Notes under the pieces: model-generated
Databases searched by the model: none
The model's input: the letters and a program-made list of their open reading frames with translations, nothing else
Told to the model about the DNA's origin: nothing
Translations under genes and position numbers: made by a program
Shown: positions 1-6,908 of the stretch, piece by piece
How positions within the stretch are numbered: position 1 is the stretch's first letter
Layout: each line of letters begins with the position of its first letter
From: CBDHHC01 sp050633205
GTDB lineage: Bacteria; Pseudomonadota; Alphaproteobacteria; Rhizobiales; CBDHHC01
Direction: 5' to 3'
DNA: 18,247 nt
Assembly (NCBI GenBank): GCA_050633205.1
Contig: JBOEGA010000095.1
Coordinates: 1-18,247, forward strand

Positions 1-158
1 CTCTATTTCCGGTCCGGATTATTATTAATTTTCCGTCTTTTGACCACATTGTCTAATGTGAATATAATGGCACAAATTTAATTAAGAAAGTCTTTCTGGC
101 ACTGTATTTCGCCCAAAACACACGTATATAGTGCAATTTGAAAAGACCTAATGCAAAA

Positions 159-926
159 TTACATCAGGTCATTTTGGTTGGCTGTTCTGGAAGCAATATA
201 TCCCCTCAGGCTGAGGTAACTTCCCGAAACTTCATATGACTTTAAGCGGCTTAAAAAACTGAGGCCCAGAAGACTTTTCTGTAGAGTTCCGCGCTTCACG
301 ACAAAAGCTTCAACATTATATGCAGCTAATGGTCCAACAGCGACACGATGGAGTCTCACACGAGCCGCATGGGCTTCCCCATTCGCAGTTTGAACCGGTA
401 CATTGAATTTCAGAGACTCGACATCAATACCGACTTTTTCAGCATCGACAGGCTTAAGAACGACAACAGTCGCTCCTGTATCAACGATTAAGTTCAACTC
501 TCTCGTATTTACAGTCGTTCTGGCAATAAAGTGACCGTCAGGCTGCTTACGAATACGGACAACCGTATGACGCCCTTCTTTCGCAGGAAAAGTAATCTGA
601 ATCCCCTGTGAGACAACTTTATTGCTGATGTTCTGAACCTGATTGCCAACATGAACCGCAACATAATGAAGTTCATATCTGAATTGGTAACCGACATAAG
701 TGGTAATACCAAGAGTGCCAACAATTACAAGATATTGGAAAACCTGAGAGAGGTATCTGCGGTTATGTCTTAGAAATACTCCAATCGCCAGAATAGCGAC
801 AGCCGAAAGGGCAATACCTGTTGCCACTGAATGAGAATCATAACCATATATGGCCGTGATATCCGCAGGCAACAAAAGTATAACACTTGAAGCTATTAAC
901 AGAGCCAATGCTAGCCACGCACTCAA
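159..926 (-). CDS. Membrane-anchored retropepsin-like aspartic protease (TIGR02281 / clan AA type)
   Basis: The 255-residue product has three hydrophobic helices in its N-terminal third (about residues 4-22, 33-52 and 63-82), then a soluble domain with the retropepsin active-site motif DTGAT at residues 149-153, followed by VVVL. Further on, a GLSFLSRL stretch (about 219-226) matches the conserved hydrophobic-Gly region of single-domain clan AA proteases. One Asp per chain implies that a dimer forms the active site, as is known for this fold. The soluble domain probably faces the periplasm; its substrate is unknown. The start is TTG (complement of CAA at 924-926). It is backed by a strong Shine-Dalgarno GAGGAG at 933-938, and no ATG lies between it and the first helices. 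No adjacent gene is co-oriented and close enough to be an operon partner. Confidence 0.88.
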   Translation of the reverse strand: MSAWLALALLIASSVILLLPADITAIYGYDSHSVATGIALSAVAILAIGVFLRHNRRYLSQVFQYLVIVGTLGITTYVGYQFRYELHYVAVHVGNQVQNISNKVVSQGIQITFPAKEGRHTVVRIRKQPDGHFIARTTVNTRELNLIVDTGATVVVLKPVDAEKVGIDVESLKFNVPVQTANGEAHAARVRLHRVAVGPLAAYNVEAFVVKRGTLQKSLLGLSFLSRLKSYEVSGSYLSLRGYIASRTANQNDLM

Positions 927-1434
927 TTTTCTCTCCTCAAATTGTCTAGCTGCTATCTTTTAGCACGAAACCGCCAGTCAAGCCTAATTTTTTGGTGATT
1001 CTAAGTCCACCAGGCCCTTTGTTAAAGAAGCCTATCAAGTCTAAATCATGTCGATCTTATGTAAATTTGAATTGCTATTGCAGAAATCAAACTTACGCAG
1101 CCCGTATGGCTATAAAAACCGAATAAAAGTTTTCATAATATTCAGGCTTGTTTGTGCTCAGAAAATAGAAACTCCCAACAATCCAACCATATATCCAAAC
1201 CAGGTGTTAAACAACAAAAAAACCCTGTATGATTGTGTAAGCATTTACATACAACTTAAGGAAAATGGCGCTGATATTTGATTTATCTGTCATTATACTT
1301 ATTACGTAACAGGTTGGATTACCTGTTCAAATTCGCCCGTTATCCAACCATTATATTCTTTTGGCGCAGACAGACAGGTTTATATACCAGTATTAATTTT
1401 GTATTAAGCGAACTCTTGCTTGTTAATAAATATT
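927..1434. other. 508-base AT-rich gap without a convincing gene
   Basis: The stretch lies between the protease start and the kinase stop, both on the minus strand. It must hold the protease promoter and the kinase 3' end. Plus-strand open frames at 1048-1281 and 1278-1463 lack a ribosome site or family resemblance. It contains a possible 14-codon plus-strand frame (1265-1309), two overlapping inverted repeats (1308-1327 and 1312-1349) and a repeated 10-mer ATCCAACCAT at 1181-1190 and 1342-1351. I see no tRNA. Confidence 0.5.
933..938 (-). promoter_or_regulatory. Shine-Dalgarno that fixes the TTG start of the aspartic protease
   Basis: On the minus strand this reads GAGGAG, six bases before the TTG codon at 924-926. 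No other start codon is suitably placed, so the ribosome site decides the unusual TTG start. Confidence 0.7.
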
Positions 1435-3048
1435 CTAAAATCTTTTGGCGGGTATTTTTTTAGTCACATTATTTTCGAGTGGGTGAGCTTCTGGTTTGTT
1501 ATCTGTTTCAGGAGAAATAAATGGAAGCAGGTTATTGGCATCCTGCGAGGAAGCACTGTCATTTACCGGAAGTTGCGGAAGTATCTGGGTTACCCGGCTT
1601 GATGGGATATAAACAAAGACATCTGTTCCTTTTCTGAGCTCACTCTGGAGTTCAAATTCTCCCTCATGCATTTCAACCAGTGCTTTTACGATCGGCAATC
1701 CGAGACCAGAGCCACCTTCTGCTGTCTCGTGAGCAAGTGAGCCCTGTCCGAAATTTGACAGAATTATTGGAACCTCATCTTTAGGTATTCCCGGTCCATT
1801 ATCTTTAACATGAAGGATAAGCCTACCGCCTTCCGATAGCGAAATCGTAAGGATGATCATTCCGCCTGAAGGGGTAAACTTTACTGCGTTGGATAACAGG
1901 TTCAATATGATTTGGCGAATAGCCCTTTCATCAGCCCAGACTTTGGTTTTTTGATCGCTGTAATTCTCTATAATTTGCAGGCTCTTCTTGTCAGCCTTTA
2001 TTCTTAACAATCTGCAGCAGTCAACAGCAACATCAGACAGGCGGAAAGACTCTTCATGTAAGTCATAGCGCCCCGCCTCGATTCTGGATAAGTCCAGTAT
2101 TTCATTGATTAAATTAAGTAAGTGCTGCCCGCTATCATGGATATCTCTGGAGTAATCTTTATATGTCGGGTTTTGATGCTCACCAAAAAGCTCATCTTTC
2201 ATAACTTCAGAAAAGCCCAGAATGGCATTCAGGGGTGTGCGTAGTTCGTGACTCATTGTAGCCAGAAAACGGGACTTTGCAATGTTGGCTTCTTCAGCCT
2301 GCCTGCGTGCTTCGTCGGAAAAAGCTTTTGCTTCTTCTATCTCTGCAATCAGATAATCTTTTTCAGCCCGATATGTCAGCATCGCAATAATATTTGAGTG
2401 CAGGTTCTTTACCAGACCCGCAAAAACAGCATGGAGTATCACTGCTATAACAGCGATGGCCCAGTATATTGGTTCACTGATCGTTATTGAATAAATAACA
2501 AGCCCTGCTGTGATCGGTATTGTTCCGGCATAGGCTATAGGTTTCACAGGCGCTGCAGCCATCATACGAATGGACACACTGGTAATAACGCAGCCGACTA
2601 TAAAGAAGTGTGCCAGATAAATAGTGCTGTCAATATTTAGAAATGAGATATAGGCGAGTGTTGTGCCATAGAGAAATTCCGCAGCCGCCAGTCTGGTTTT
2701 CCAGTTAAGTGTGTCGGTTTTTTCGCGTTTTAAAGTCGTGAATTTATAACATAGTGAGATAGCGAGAAGTTTTGTGATAACAAGTGCGGAGATCCATATC
2801 AGCACTTGAGTATAAGGTGCCCAGATCATGCAGGTCAGAGCACTGATTATTATCAGGGCAAACCCCGGAACTAGAGTTTTAAGCTCATTACGGGCAAACA
2901 TTTGCAGAAGGTCGTACTCGAACTCCTGCTTTGTCTGTTTTTCGCTGATCTTGTCACGGGCTTCCCGAATTTTCCTCGCCATTTGCCGGCGGTTTGCAGA
3001 AGCTTCTTTGCGCTCTGAAATCTTTGAATAGCCTGTTGATGCACTCAT
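1435..3048 (-). CDS. Membrane sensor histidine kinase, PleC/DivJ type
   Basis: The 537-residue product is a class I sensor kinase. A charged cytoplasmic N-terminus (1-57) is followed by about six membrane helices (roughly 58-212) with very short loops, so there is no large periplasmic sensor domain. A short coiled coil (about 228-260) leads to the dimerisation/phosphoacceptor domain. The H-box SHELRTPLNAILGF has the phosphorylated His at 267, and the helix pair ends in LDLSRIEAGR. The ATPase domain has an N-box (LLSNAVKFT, about 384-392), DNGPG (416-420) and GGSGLGL (445-451). Residues 475-537 are a polar tail with no recognised domain. The DHp sequence resembles the alphaproteobacterial PleC/DivJ/PdhS group, whose known partner is DivK. 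No response regulator is adjacent. The ATG at 3046-3048 has no strong ribosome site; Met23 is an alternative start. Confidence 0.92.
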   Translation of the reverse strand: MSASTGYSKISERKEASANRRQMARKIREARDKISEKQTKQEFEYDLLQMFARNELKTLVPGFALIIISALTCMIWAPYTQVLIWISALVITKLLAISLCYKFTTLKREKTDTLNWKTRLAAAEFLYGTTLAYISFLNIDSTIYLAHFFIVGCVITSVSIRMMAAAPVKPIAYAGTIPITAGLVIYSITISEPIYWAIAVIAVILHAVFAGLVKNLHSNIIAMLTYRAEKDYLIAEIEEAKAFSDEARRQAEEANIAKSRFLATMSHELRTPLNAILGFSEVMKDELFGEHQNPTYKDYSRDIHDSGQHLLNLINEILDLSRIEAGRYDLHEESFRLSDVAVDCCRLLRIKADKKSLQIIENYSDQKTKVWADERAIRQIILNLLSNAVKFTPSGGMIILTISLSEGGRLILHVKDNGPGIPKDEVPIILSNFGQGSLAHETAEGGSGLGLPIVKALVEMHEGEFELQSELRKGTDVFVYIPSSRVTQILPQLPVNDSASSQDANNLLPFISPETDNKPEAHPLENNVTKKIPAKRF

Positions 3049-3142
3049 AACTAGGGTCTGTTTAACTAAAAAAAGGAAATAATAGCACTAAAGGTTATGA
3101 AAAATGATTAAGGCCATTCACACCAGGAATACCCCTTCAGGC

Positions 3143-3185
3143 TTAAGTTGATACTAGTTAAGGTTTATGAGGATTAAGTTAATAC
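3143..3185. repeat. Imperfect 12-bp direct repeat in the divergent kinase/GST promoter region
   Basis: TTAAGTTGATAC (3143-3154) and TTAAGTTAATAC (3174-3185) differ at one base. They start 31 bp apart, about three helical turns. The position between divergent genes suggests a regulator site, but no known binding motif is recognised. Confidence 0.4.
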
Positions 3186-3252
3186 AGGTCAGCAATTGCG
3201 ATCATTCAGAGGGGCAGGGCAGGTAAATCTCGGATAATTAGATCATATTAGG

Positions 3253-3270
3253 AAAAAATATATATTTTTT
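3253..3270. repeat. 18-bp perfect AT palindrome upstream of the GST gene
   Basis: Six A, TATATA, six T: self-complementary over 18 bp. It lies 43 bases before the GST start and may form part of a promoter or a bend. In AT-rich DNA it could also be chance. Confidence 0.35.
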
Positions 3271-3313
3271 AAATATTGATTCATGACGAACGAGTTTAAC
3301 ACGGGTGAAATTG

Positions 3314-3922
3314 ATGAAAATACTTGAAGAAAATGCAACACCCAATTCGGAGAGGGTTAGAATATTTCTCGCAGAAAAGAATATTAATATCCCTTTCGAA
3401 CAGGTTAACTCATCAGAAGCAGACCATAATTTCCAGACTTTTCATAATATCAGGCCTTTCCAGAAAGTTCCGGCTATTATCCTTGATAATGGCGAGGCAA
3501 TTTCTGAAGTCAGTGCAATTTGCCGATATCTGGAAGAGGTACAGCCGGAACCGGGACTTATGGGAGAAGGAGCACCTGAAAGATCGCGGGTTGAAATGTG
3601 GAATAAGCGTTTGGAGCTCTATCTGTTTGATTTTCTTTACCAGCAGGTTTTGTCAGATATTCCCGGGTGGGCAGAAATAAACCGTCCCAAGGCGGAAGAG
3701 GCATTTTCGGTTTTGAATGAAGAGCTGGCAACAAGGCCGTATATTGCTGGTAACAGTTTCACTCTCGCAGATATCAGTGCTTATATCGCAATTCATGCCC
3801 TTATTAAGCTGAAGGTCTCCCCCGGTAAAGAGCTGACCCACCTGGAAAAATGGTATATGCTGGTAGCTGCCCGGCCAGGTTGCAGAATTTCAACTCCGGA
3901 AATACAAAAACAGAGCGCTTGA
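3314..3922 (+). CDS. Glutathione S-transferase family protein
   Basis: The 202-residue product has the two GST domains. The N-terminal thioredoxin-like domain (about 1-80) begins MKILEENATPNSERVRIFLA and carries KVPAIIL with the cis-proline before strand 3, then ISEVSAICRYLEE, the usual glutathione-binding Glu/Ser turn. The all-helical C-terminal domain (about 88-195) includes the AGNSFTLADISAYIA motif with the conserved N-capping Asp. I chose the ATG at 3314 over the in-frame GTG at 3305. The family's N-terminus aligns with MKIL, and GGTGA at 3304-3308 is a good ribosome site for the ATG. A uracil-DNA glycosylase family gene follows after 15 bases, so the two are probably co-transcribed. The substrate is unknown; a detoxification or stress role is inferred only from the family. 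Confidence 0.9.
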   Translation: MKILEENATPNSERVRIFLAEKNINIPFEQVNSSEADHNFQTFHNIRPFQKVPAIILDNGEAISEVSAICRYLEEVQPEPGLMGEGAPERSRVEMWNKRLELYLFDFLYQQVLSDIPGWAEINRPKAEEAFSVLNEELATRPYIAGNSFTLADISAYIAIHALIKLKVSPGKELTHLEKWYMLVAARPGCRISTPEIQKQSA

Positions 3923-3937
3923 TAAGGCTCAGGGGTT

Positions 3938-4552
3938 ATGACATTCAGCCAGTTATTATCAGAAATAAGAAATTGCAGAATTTGCGTGGAGCAGCCGGAC
4001 AGGGCTCCCTTACCCCATAAGCCAAGGCCCGTAATCAGGGCAAATCCTTCTGCCGTGATCTGTATTTGCGGTCAGGCTCCCGGTACACGAGTACATAATT
4101 CAGGAAAACCCTTTACCGACCCTTCGGGAGACCGTCTGAGAGAATGGATGGGGATTGACAAAGAAACCTTTTATGATGAAAAGCGAATCGCTATTGTACC
4201 CATGGGTTTTTGCTTTCCGGGATTGAATGAAAAGGGAGGGGATTTGCCTCCTCGCAAGGAATGTAGCCAGCAATGGCATACCAGGGTATTCAGCCAGTTA
4301 AAGAACATTAAGCTTATTCTATTAGTTGGCCAATACGCCCAAAGGTGGCACTTAAAAAACGAATGTCGCAGCAATCTCACTGAGACGGTTAGAGCTTGGA
4401 GAGAATATAATTTGCTAGATGCGACACCTCGTTTCTTGCCTCTTCCTCATCCATCGTGGAGAAATAACTCTTGGCTCAAAAAAAACATATGGTTCGAGAA
4501 TGAGGTTATTCCTTTTTTGAGAAAAGAAGTACAAAATCTGTTACACGTATAA
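3938..4552 (+). CDS. Uracil-DNA glycosylase family protein (COG1573-like) with four Fe-S-type cysteines
   Basis: The 204-residue product has the UDG-superfamily nucleotide pocket. Motif GQAPGTR is at 45-51, followed by GKPFTDPSGDRL (56-67), and the second catalytic-loop motif HPS is at 171-173 within LPLPHPSWRNN. Four cysteines, C13 and C16 (CRIC), C92 (GFCFPG) and C109 (RKECS), follow the CxxC...C-x16-C layout of family 4 UDGs, which bind a 4Fe-4S cluster. Uracil removal from DNA is the inferred activity. The GQAPGTR and FTDPSGDRL sequences differ from classic family 4 enzymes, so specificity is open. The gene starts 15 bases after the GST stop, so an operon is likely. A hairpin at 4566-4606 may end the transcript. 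Confidence 0.85.
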   Translation: MTFSQLLSEIRNCRICVEQPDRAPLPHKPRPVIRANPSAVICICGQAPGTRVHNSGKPFTDPSGDRLREWMGIDKETFYDEKRIAIVPMGFCFPGLNEKGGDLPPRKECSQQWHTRVFSQLKNIKLILLVGQYAQRWHLKNECRSNLTETVRAWREYNLLDATPRFLPLPHPSWRNNSWLKKNIWFENEVIPFLRKEVQNLLHV

Positions 4553-4565
4553 ATTAAGGTGAGCG

Positions 4566-4609
4566 AAACAGGCGAAATTTTTCCATAAGGTTGCCGCCGC
4601 CTGTTTTGT
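4566..4609 (+). terminator. Possible terminator after the GST-UDG operon
   Basis: AAACAGGCG (4566-4574) pairs perfectly with CGCCTGTTT (4598-4606), and the right arm runs into TTTTG. The 23-base loop is long for an intrinsic terminator, so confidence is moderate. Confidence 0.45.
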
Positions 4610-4673
4610 TGATGAGGCAAAACAGTTTGTACTTCTACCCCTAACACTGGAAATTAATAAAAGAGGGCGAAAG

Positions 4674-5162
4674 ATGCTCGATAAGATGGATCGCAAGATC
4701 CTGGAAATACTACAGAAAGATTGTACTGTAGCTGTCGCTGAGATTGGTAAAATGGTTGGTCTCTCAACAACCCCTTGCTGGAGGCGGATACAGAAGCTGG
4801 AAGAAAGCGGGATTATTCAGAGACGCGTAGCTTTACTGGACTCTAAAAAAATAGGCGCTGGAGTAACAGTTTTTGTATCGATCTCAACCAATCAGCACAC
4901 GCAGGAATGGTTGGACAGGTTTCATGAGACAATCCAGAAGTTCCCTGAAGTCGTTGAGTTTTATAGAATGAGCGGACAGGTAGATTATCTCTTGCGAGTT
5001 GTCGTTCCAAACATCGAAAGTTACGATGCTTTCTATAAAAAGCTGATTTCTAAAATTGAACTGTCTGATGTCAGTTCAACCTTTGCTATGGAGCAGATCA
5101 AGTTTACAACTGAAATGCCTCTGCAGTATATGGGTGCAGGTGATTCTTCTAATGAAGCATAA
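4674..5162 (+). CDS. Lrp/AsnC family transcriptional regulator
   Basis: The 162-residue product has the family layout. An N-terminal winged helix-turn-helix (about 1-60) begins LDKMDRKILEILQKD and includes the recognition helix LSTTPCWRRIQKLEESGII (30-48). A C-terminal RAM ligand and oligomerisation domain (about 65-145) carries the MSGQVDYLLRVVV core. Such proteins form dimers to octamers and sense amino acids or related metabolites. The ATG at 4674 has a ribosome site GAGGG at 4663-4667. It is convergent with a 3-hydroxyisobutyrate dehydrogenase family gene across a shared terminator. A link to branched-chain amino acid catabolism is tempting but only inferred from proximity. Confidence 0.93.
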   Translation: MLDKMDRKILEILQKDCTVAVAEIGKMVGLSTTPCWRRIQKLEESGIIQRRVALLDSKKIGAGVTVFVSISTNQHTQEWLDRFHETIQKFPEVVEFYRMSGQVDYLLRVVVPNIESYDAFYKKLISKIELSDVSSTFAMEQIKFTTEMPLQYMGAGDSSNEA

Positions 5163-5178
5163 GGCCTGAATAATTCAG

Positions 5179-5209
5179 ATTAACGGTCAGATAGCCTCTG
5201 GCCGTTAAT
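5179..5209. terminator. Bidirectional terminator between the convergent Lrp and dehydrogenase genes
   Basis: TTAACGGTCAG (5180-5190) pairs with CTGGCCGTTAA (5198-5208) through one G-U, giving an 11-bp stem and a 7-base loop. It is extended by an A-T pair and followed by TTT. It sits between two converging stops and can serve both. Confidence 0.75.
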
Positions 5210-5223
5210 TTCGTATTGCCATA

Positions 5224-6111
5224 CTAAGACTTGGTCTTTTCTGTCGGTCCAAGACGCTCAATCAGACAGGATGTGTCCCATCTTCCCGCTCCCTGAGCCT
5301 GCATTTCAGAATAAAACTGATCTACCAGAGCTGTAACAGGCAAATTAGCGCCATTTCTTCTTGCTTCATCCAGACAGAAGCCAAGGTCTTTTCTCATCCA
5401 GTCAATCGCAAAGCCGAAATCAAATTCGTGCTTCATCATGGTCTCCCAGCGATTTTCCATTTGCCAGGATTGTGCAGCACCTTTGGAAATGGTTTCCATT
5501 ACGGCAGAAATGTCGAGGTCGGCTTTTTCAGCAAAATGTATCGCTTCAGATAATCCCTGCACCAGCCCGGCAATACAGATCTGATTGACCATCTTGGCGA
5601 GTTGTCCGGAACCCGAAGGGCCGATAAGTTTCACAGAACGTGAGTATAACTCTATAAGTGGGAGAGCTTTATTAAATACAGCTTCATTACCACCCGTCAT
5701 GACTGTAAGTTGGCCATTCTCGGCACCAGCCTGCCCACCCGATACAGGTGCGTCGAGAAATTCTGCCCCCCGTTCCTTTGCTTCCTGGTAGAGTTCCCGG
5801 GCAATAGCAGCAGAGCTTGTAGTATGATCAACAAAAACAGCGCCTGATTTCAGATTGGCAAAAGCACCATTCTCTCCAAGAGTAACCTGCCTTAGATCAT
5901 CGTCATTACCGACGCAGCAGAAAACATAATCAGCATCTTCAACGGCCAGAGCAGGAGTATCTGCTTTAGTTCCGCCATACTGTTCGGTCCATTTCTGCGC
6001 TTTCTCCTGAGTTCGGTTATAGACACAGACTTCATAATTATCAGATTTTGAAAGATAGCCGGCCATAGGAAAACCCATAACCCCAAGGCCGATCCATGCT
6101 GTTTTTATCAT
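5224..6111 (-). CDS. NAD(P)-dependent 3-hydroxyisobutyrate dehydrogenase family oxidoreductase
   Basis: The 295-residue product is a beta-hydroxyacid dehydrogenase. The Rossmann motif GLGVMG is at 8-13 (MIKTAWIGLGVMGFPMAGYL). The substrate-binding signature DAPVSGG is at 120-126, the catalytic lysine is in GQLAKMVNQ (K173), and the late KDLG motif is at 241-244. The length is typical of 3-hydroxyisobutyrate or tartronate semialdehyde reductases. Valine catabolism is one possible role, but the exact substrate cannot be read from motifs. The start is the ATG at 6109-6111, with ribosome site AGGGAGAA (6121-6128) nine bases upstream. A longer in-frame ATG at 6150 would lie inside the terminator hairpin that follows the phasin gene and lacks a ribosome site, so it is rejected. 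Confidence 0.92.
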   Translation of the reverse strand: MIKTAWIGLGVMGFPMAGYLSKSDNYEVCVYNRTQEKAQKWTEQYGGTKADTPALAVEDADYVFCCVGNDDDLRQVTLGENGAFANLKSGAVFVDHTTSSAAIARELYQEAKERGAEFLDAPVSGGQAGAENGQLTVMTGGNEAVFNKALPLIELYSRSVKLIGPSGSGQLAKMVNQICIAGLVQGLSEAIHFAEKADLDISAVMETISKGAAQSWQMENRWETMMKHEFDFGFAIDWMRKDLGFCLDEARRNGANLPVTALVDQFYSEMQAQGAGRWDTSCLIERLGPTEKTKS

Positions 6112-6138
6112 TATGGTGCGTTCTCCCTGTACAGGCTG

Positions 6139-6174
6139 AAAAGGCCACATGGAATTACCCTGTGGCCCCTTTTT
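6139..6174 (-). terminator. Terminator between the phasin and dehydrogenase genes
   Basis: GGCCACA (6143-6149) and TGTGGCC (6161-6167) form a perfect 7-bp stem, flanked by AAAA on one side and CCTTTTT on the other. On the minus strand the stem ends GGCCTTTT, a classic intrinsic terminator for the phasin transcript. It implies that the dehydrogenase has its own start or depends on readthrough. Confidence 0.7.
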
Positions 6175-6185
6175 ATATCGATTAT

Positions 6186-6560
6186 TTAGGTTTTTGGCTT
6201 TGCTTTTTGGGCAACATCTCCAACAAGCTTGCCAATATCCTGAGCCTGCTTGCTATATGTTTCCATTTGCTTTTTCGCAAAATCACTTTGAATTTCCAAA
6301 GCTTCTTTCATGTCTTTGGCTTTGATAAGGCGGGCAGCAAGGTCAAAATTAGCCTGCATATTTTCAGACGCATAAGAAAAAGCCTTATCCTGAATTTCTT
6401 TGGTTCCGCTTGTTACATTTTCTGACGACTCTTTAAGCATGGTCTGGGCTTTATTGGCAGCATCTACAAACCCTTTATAGGCTTCTTCAGCTTTTTCCAT
6501 ACTTTGCTCGGCAAGATCTCTGATTTGTTCCGGAATTTCAAAATTTCCCGTTTTGTTCAT
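6186..6560 (-). CDS. Phasin family protein (polyhydroxyalkanoate granule coat)
   Basis: The 124-residue product is highly helical, has no Cys and no membrane helix, and is rich in Lys, Glu and Ala. The pattern IPEQIRDLAEQSMEKAEEAY...FVDAANKAQT...ASENMQANFDLAARLIKAKDMKEALEIQSDFAKKQ is that of the alphaproteobacterial phasin_2 family. Phasins coat PHA granules and control their size and number. The ATG (complement at 6558-6560) has ribosome site AGGAGA at 6566-6571. Upstream, TGCAA/TTGCA dyads (6606-6641) are plausible targets of a PHA-responsive repressor such as PhaR. No PHA synthase or PhaR gene is in the window. Confidence 0.9.
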   Translation of the reverse strand: MNKTGNFEIPEQIRDLAEQSMEKAEEAYKGFVDAANKAQTMLKESSENVTSGTKEIQDKAFSYASENMQANFDLAARLIKAKDMKEALEIQSDFAKKQMETYSKQAQDIGKLVGDVAQKAKPKT

Positions 6561-6908
6561 AACGTTCTCCTGAATTCTCCGATTTGATTAAAATGGGCAT
6601 AAATTTGCAATCTCTTGCAGTTTTCTGATATTCTTTGCAAAATAGGCACACTAGGCACTTCCAGTGTAACGAACTGGTGACTAAGTGTACATCAGGTTTT
6701 GCTATTAGTGATTGCAAAAAAGAGAGGTGCCCGCTGTTATTCACCATGAAATACAATAACAGAGGGTAACTTGTGACGGGCGTTAACAATATTGGACAGT
6801 TAGACTTGTCATCTGTCATTAACATTATAAATAGTGGATCCCACAGGGTTAATGATATTGTAACACAAGAACATGAGTTCGCGTAACAGCCAGCTCATGG
6901 CGTAGGCC
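6561..6908. other. 348-base divergent promoter region between phasin and soluble kinase
   Basis: No gene is supported here. The left part holds the phasin ribosome site and TTGCA dyads. Around 6661-6677 a 5-bp inverted repeat CCAGT/ACTGG surrounds GTAACGA. The right part must hold the kinase promoter, but I cannot find a well-spaced -35/-10 pair. An open minus frame across 6538-6825 has no ribosome site or family resemblance. Confidence 0.5.
6606..6641 (-). promoter_or_regulatory. Candidate operator upstream of the phasin gene (repeated TTGCA dyads)
   Basis: A perfect dyad TGCAA-N4-TTGCA is at 6606-6619 and a second palindrome TTTGCAAA at 6634-6641. Another TTGCAA is at 6712-6717. PhaR of other alphaproteobacteria is known to bind TGC/GCA-rich dyads before phasin genes, so this fits, but binding here is inferred. 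Confidence 0.45.

Noticed and set aside
1048..1281. 77-codon plus-strand open frame in the 927-1434 gap
   Set aside because: No ribosome site, unusual composition typical of AT-rich noncoding DNA, and no family resemblance.
1312..1349. tRNA-like segment (GTTCAAATTC between complementary arms)
   Set aside because: The pairing does not give an acceptor, D and anticodon arm; only a simple inverted repeat remains.
3049..3304. CtrA boxes (TTAA-N7-TTAA) near the kinase genes
   Set aside because: Several TTAA half-sites occur here and at 6780-6860, but none has the required 7-base spacing.
3305..3313. GTG at 3305 as the GST start
   Set aside because: The family N-terminus aligns with the ATG at 3314, and GGTGA overlapping the GTG is a better ribosome site for that ATG.
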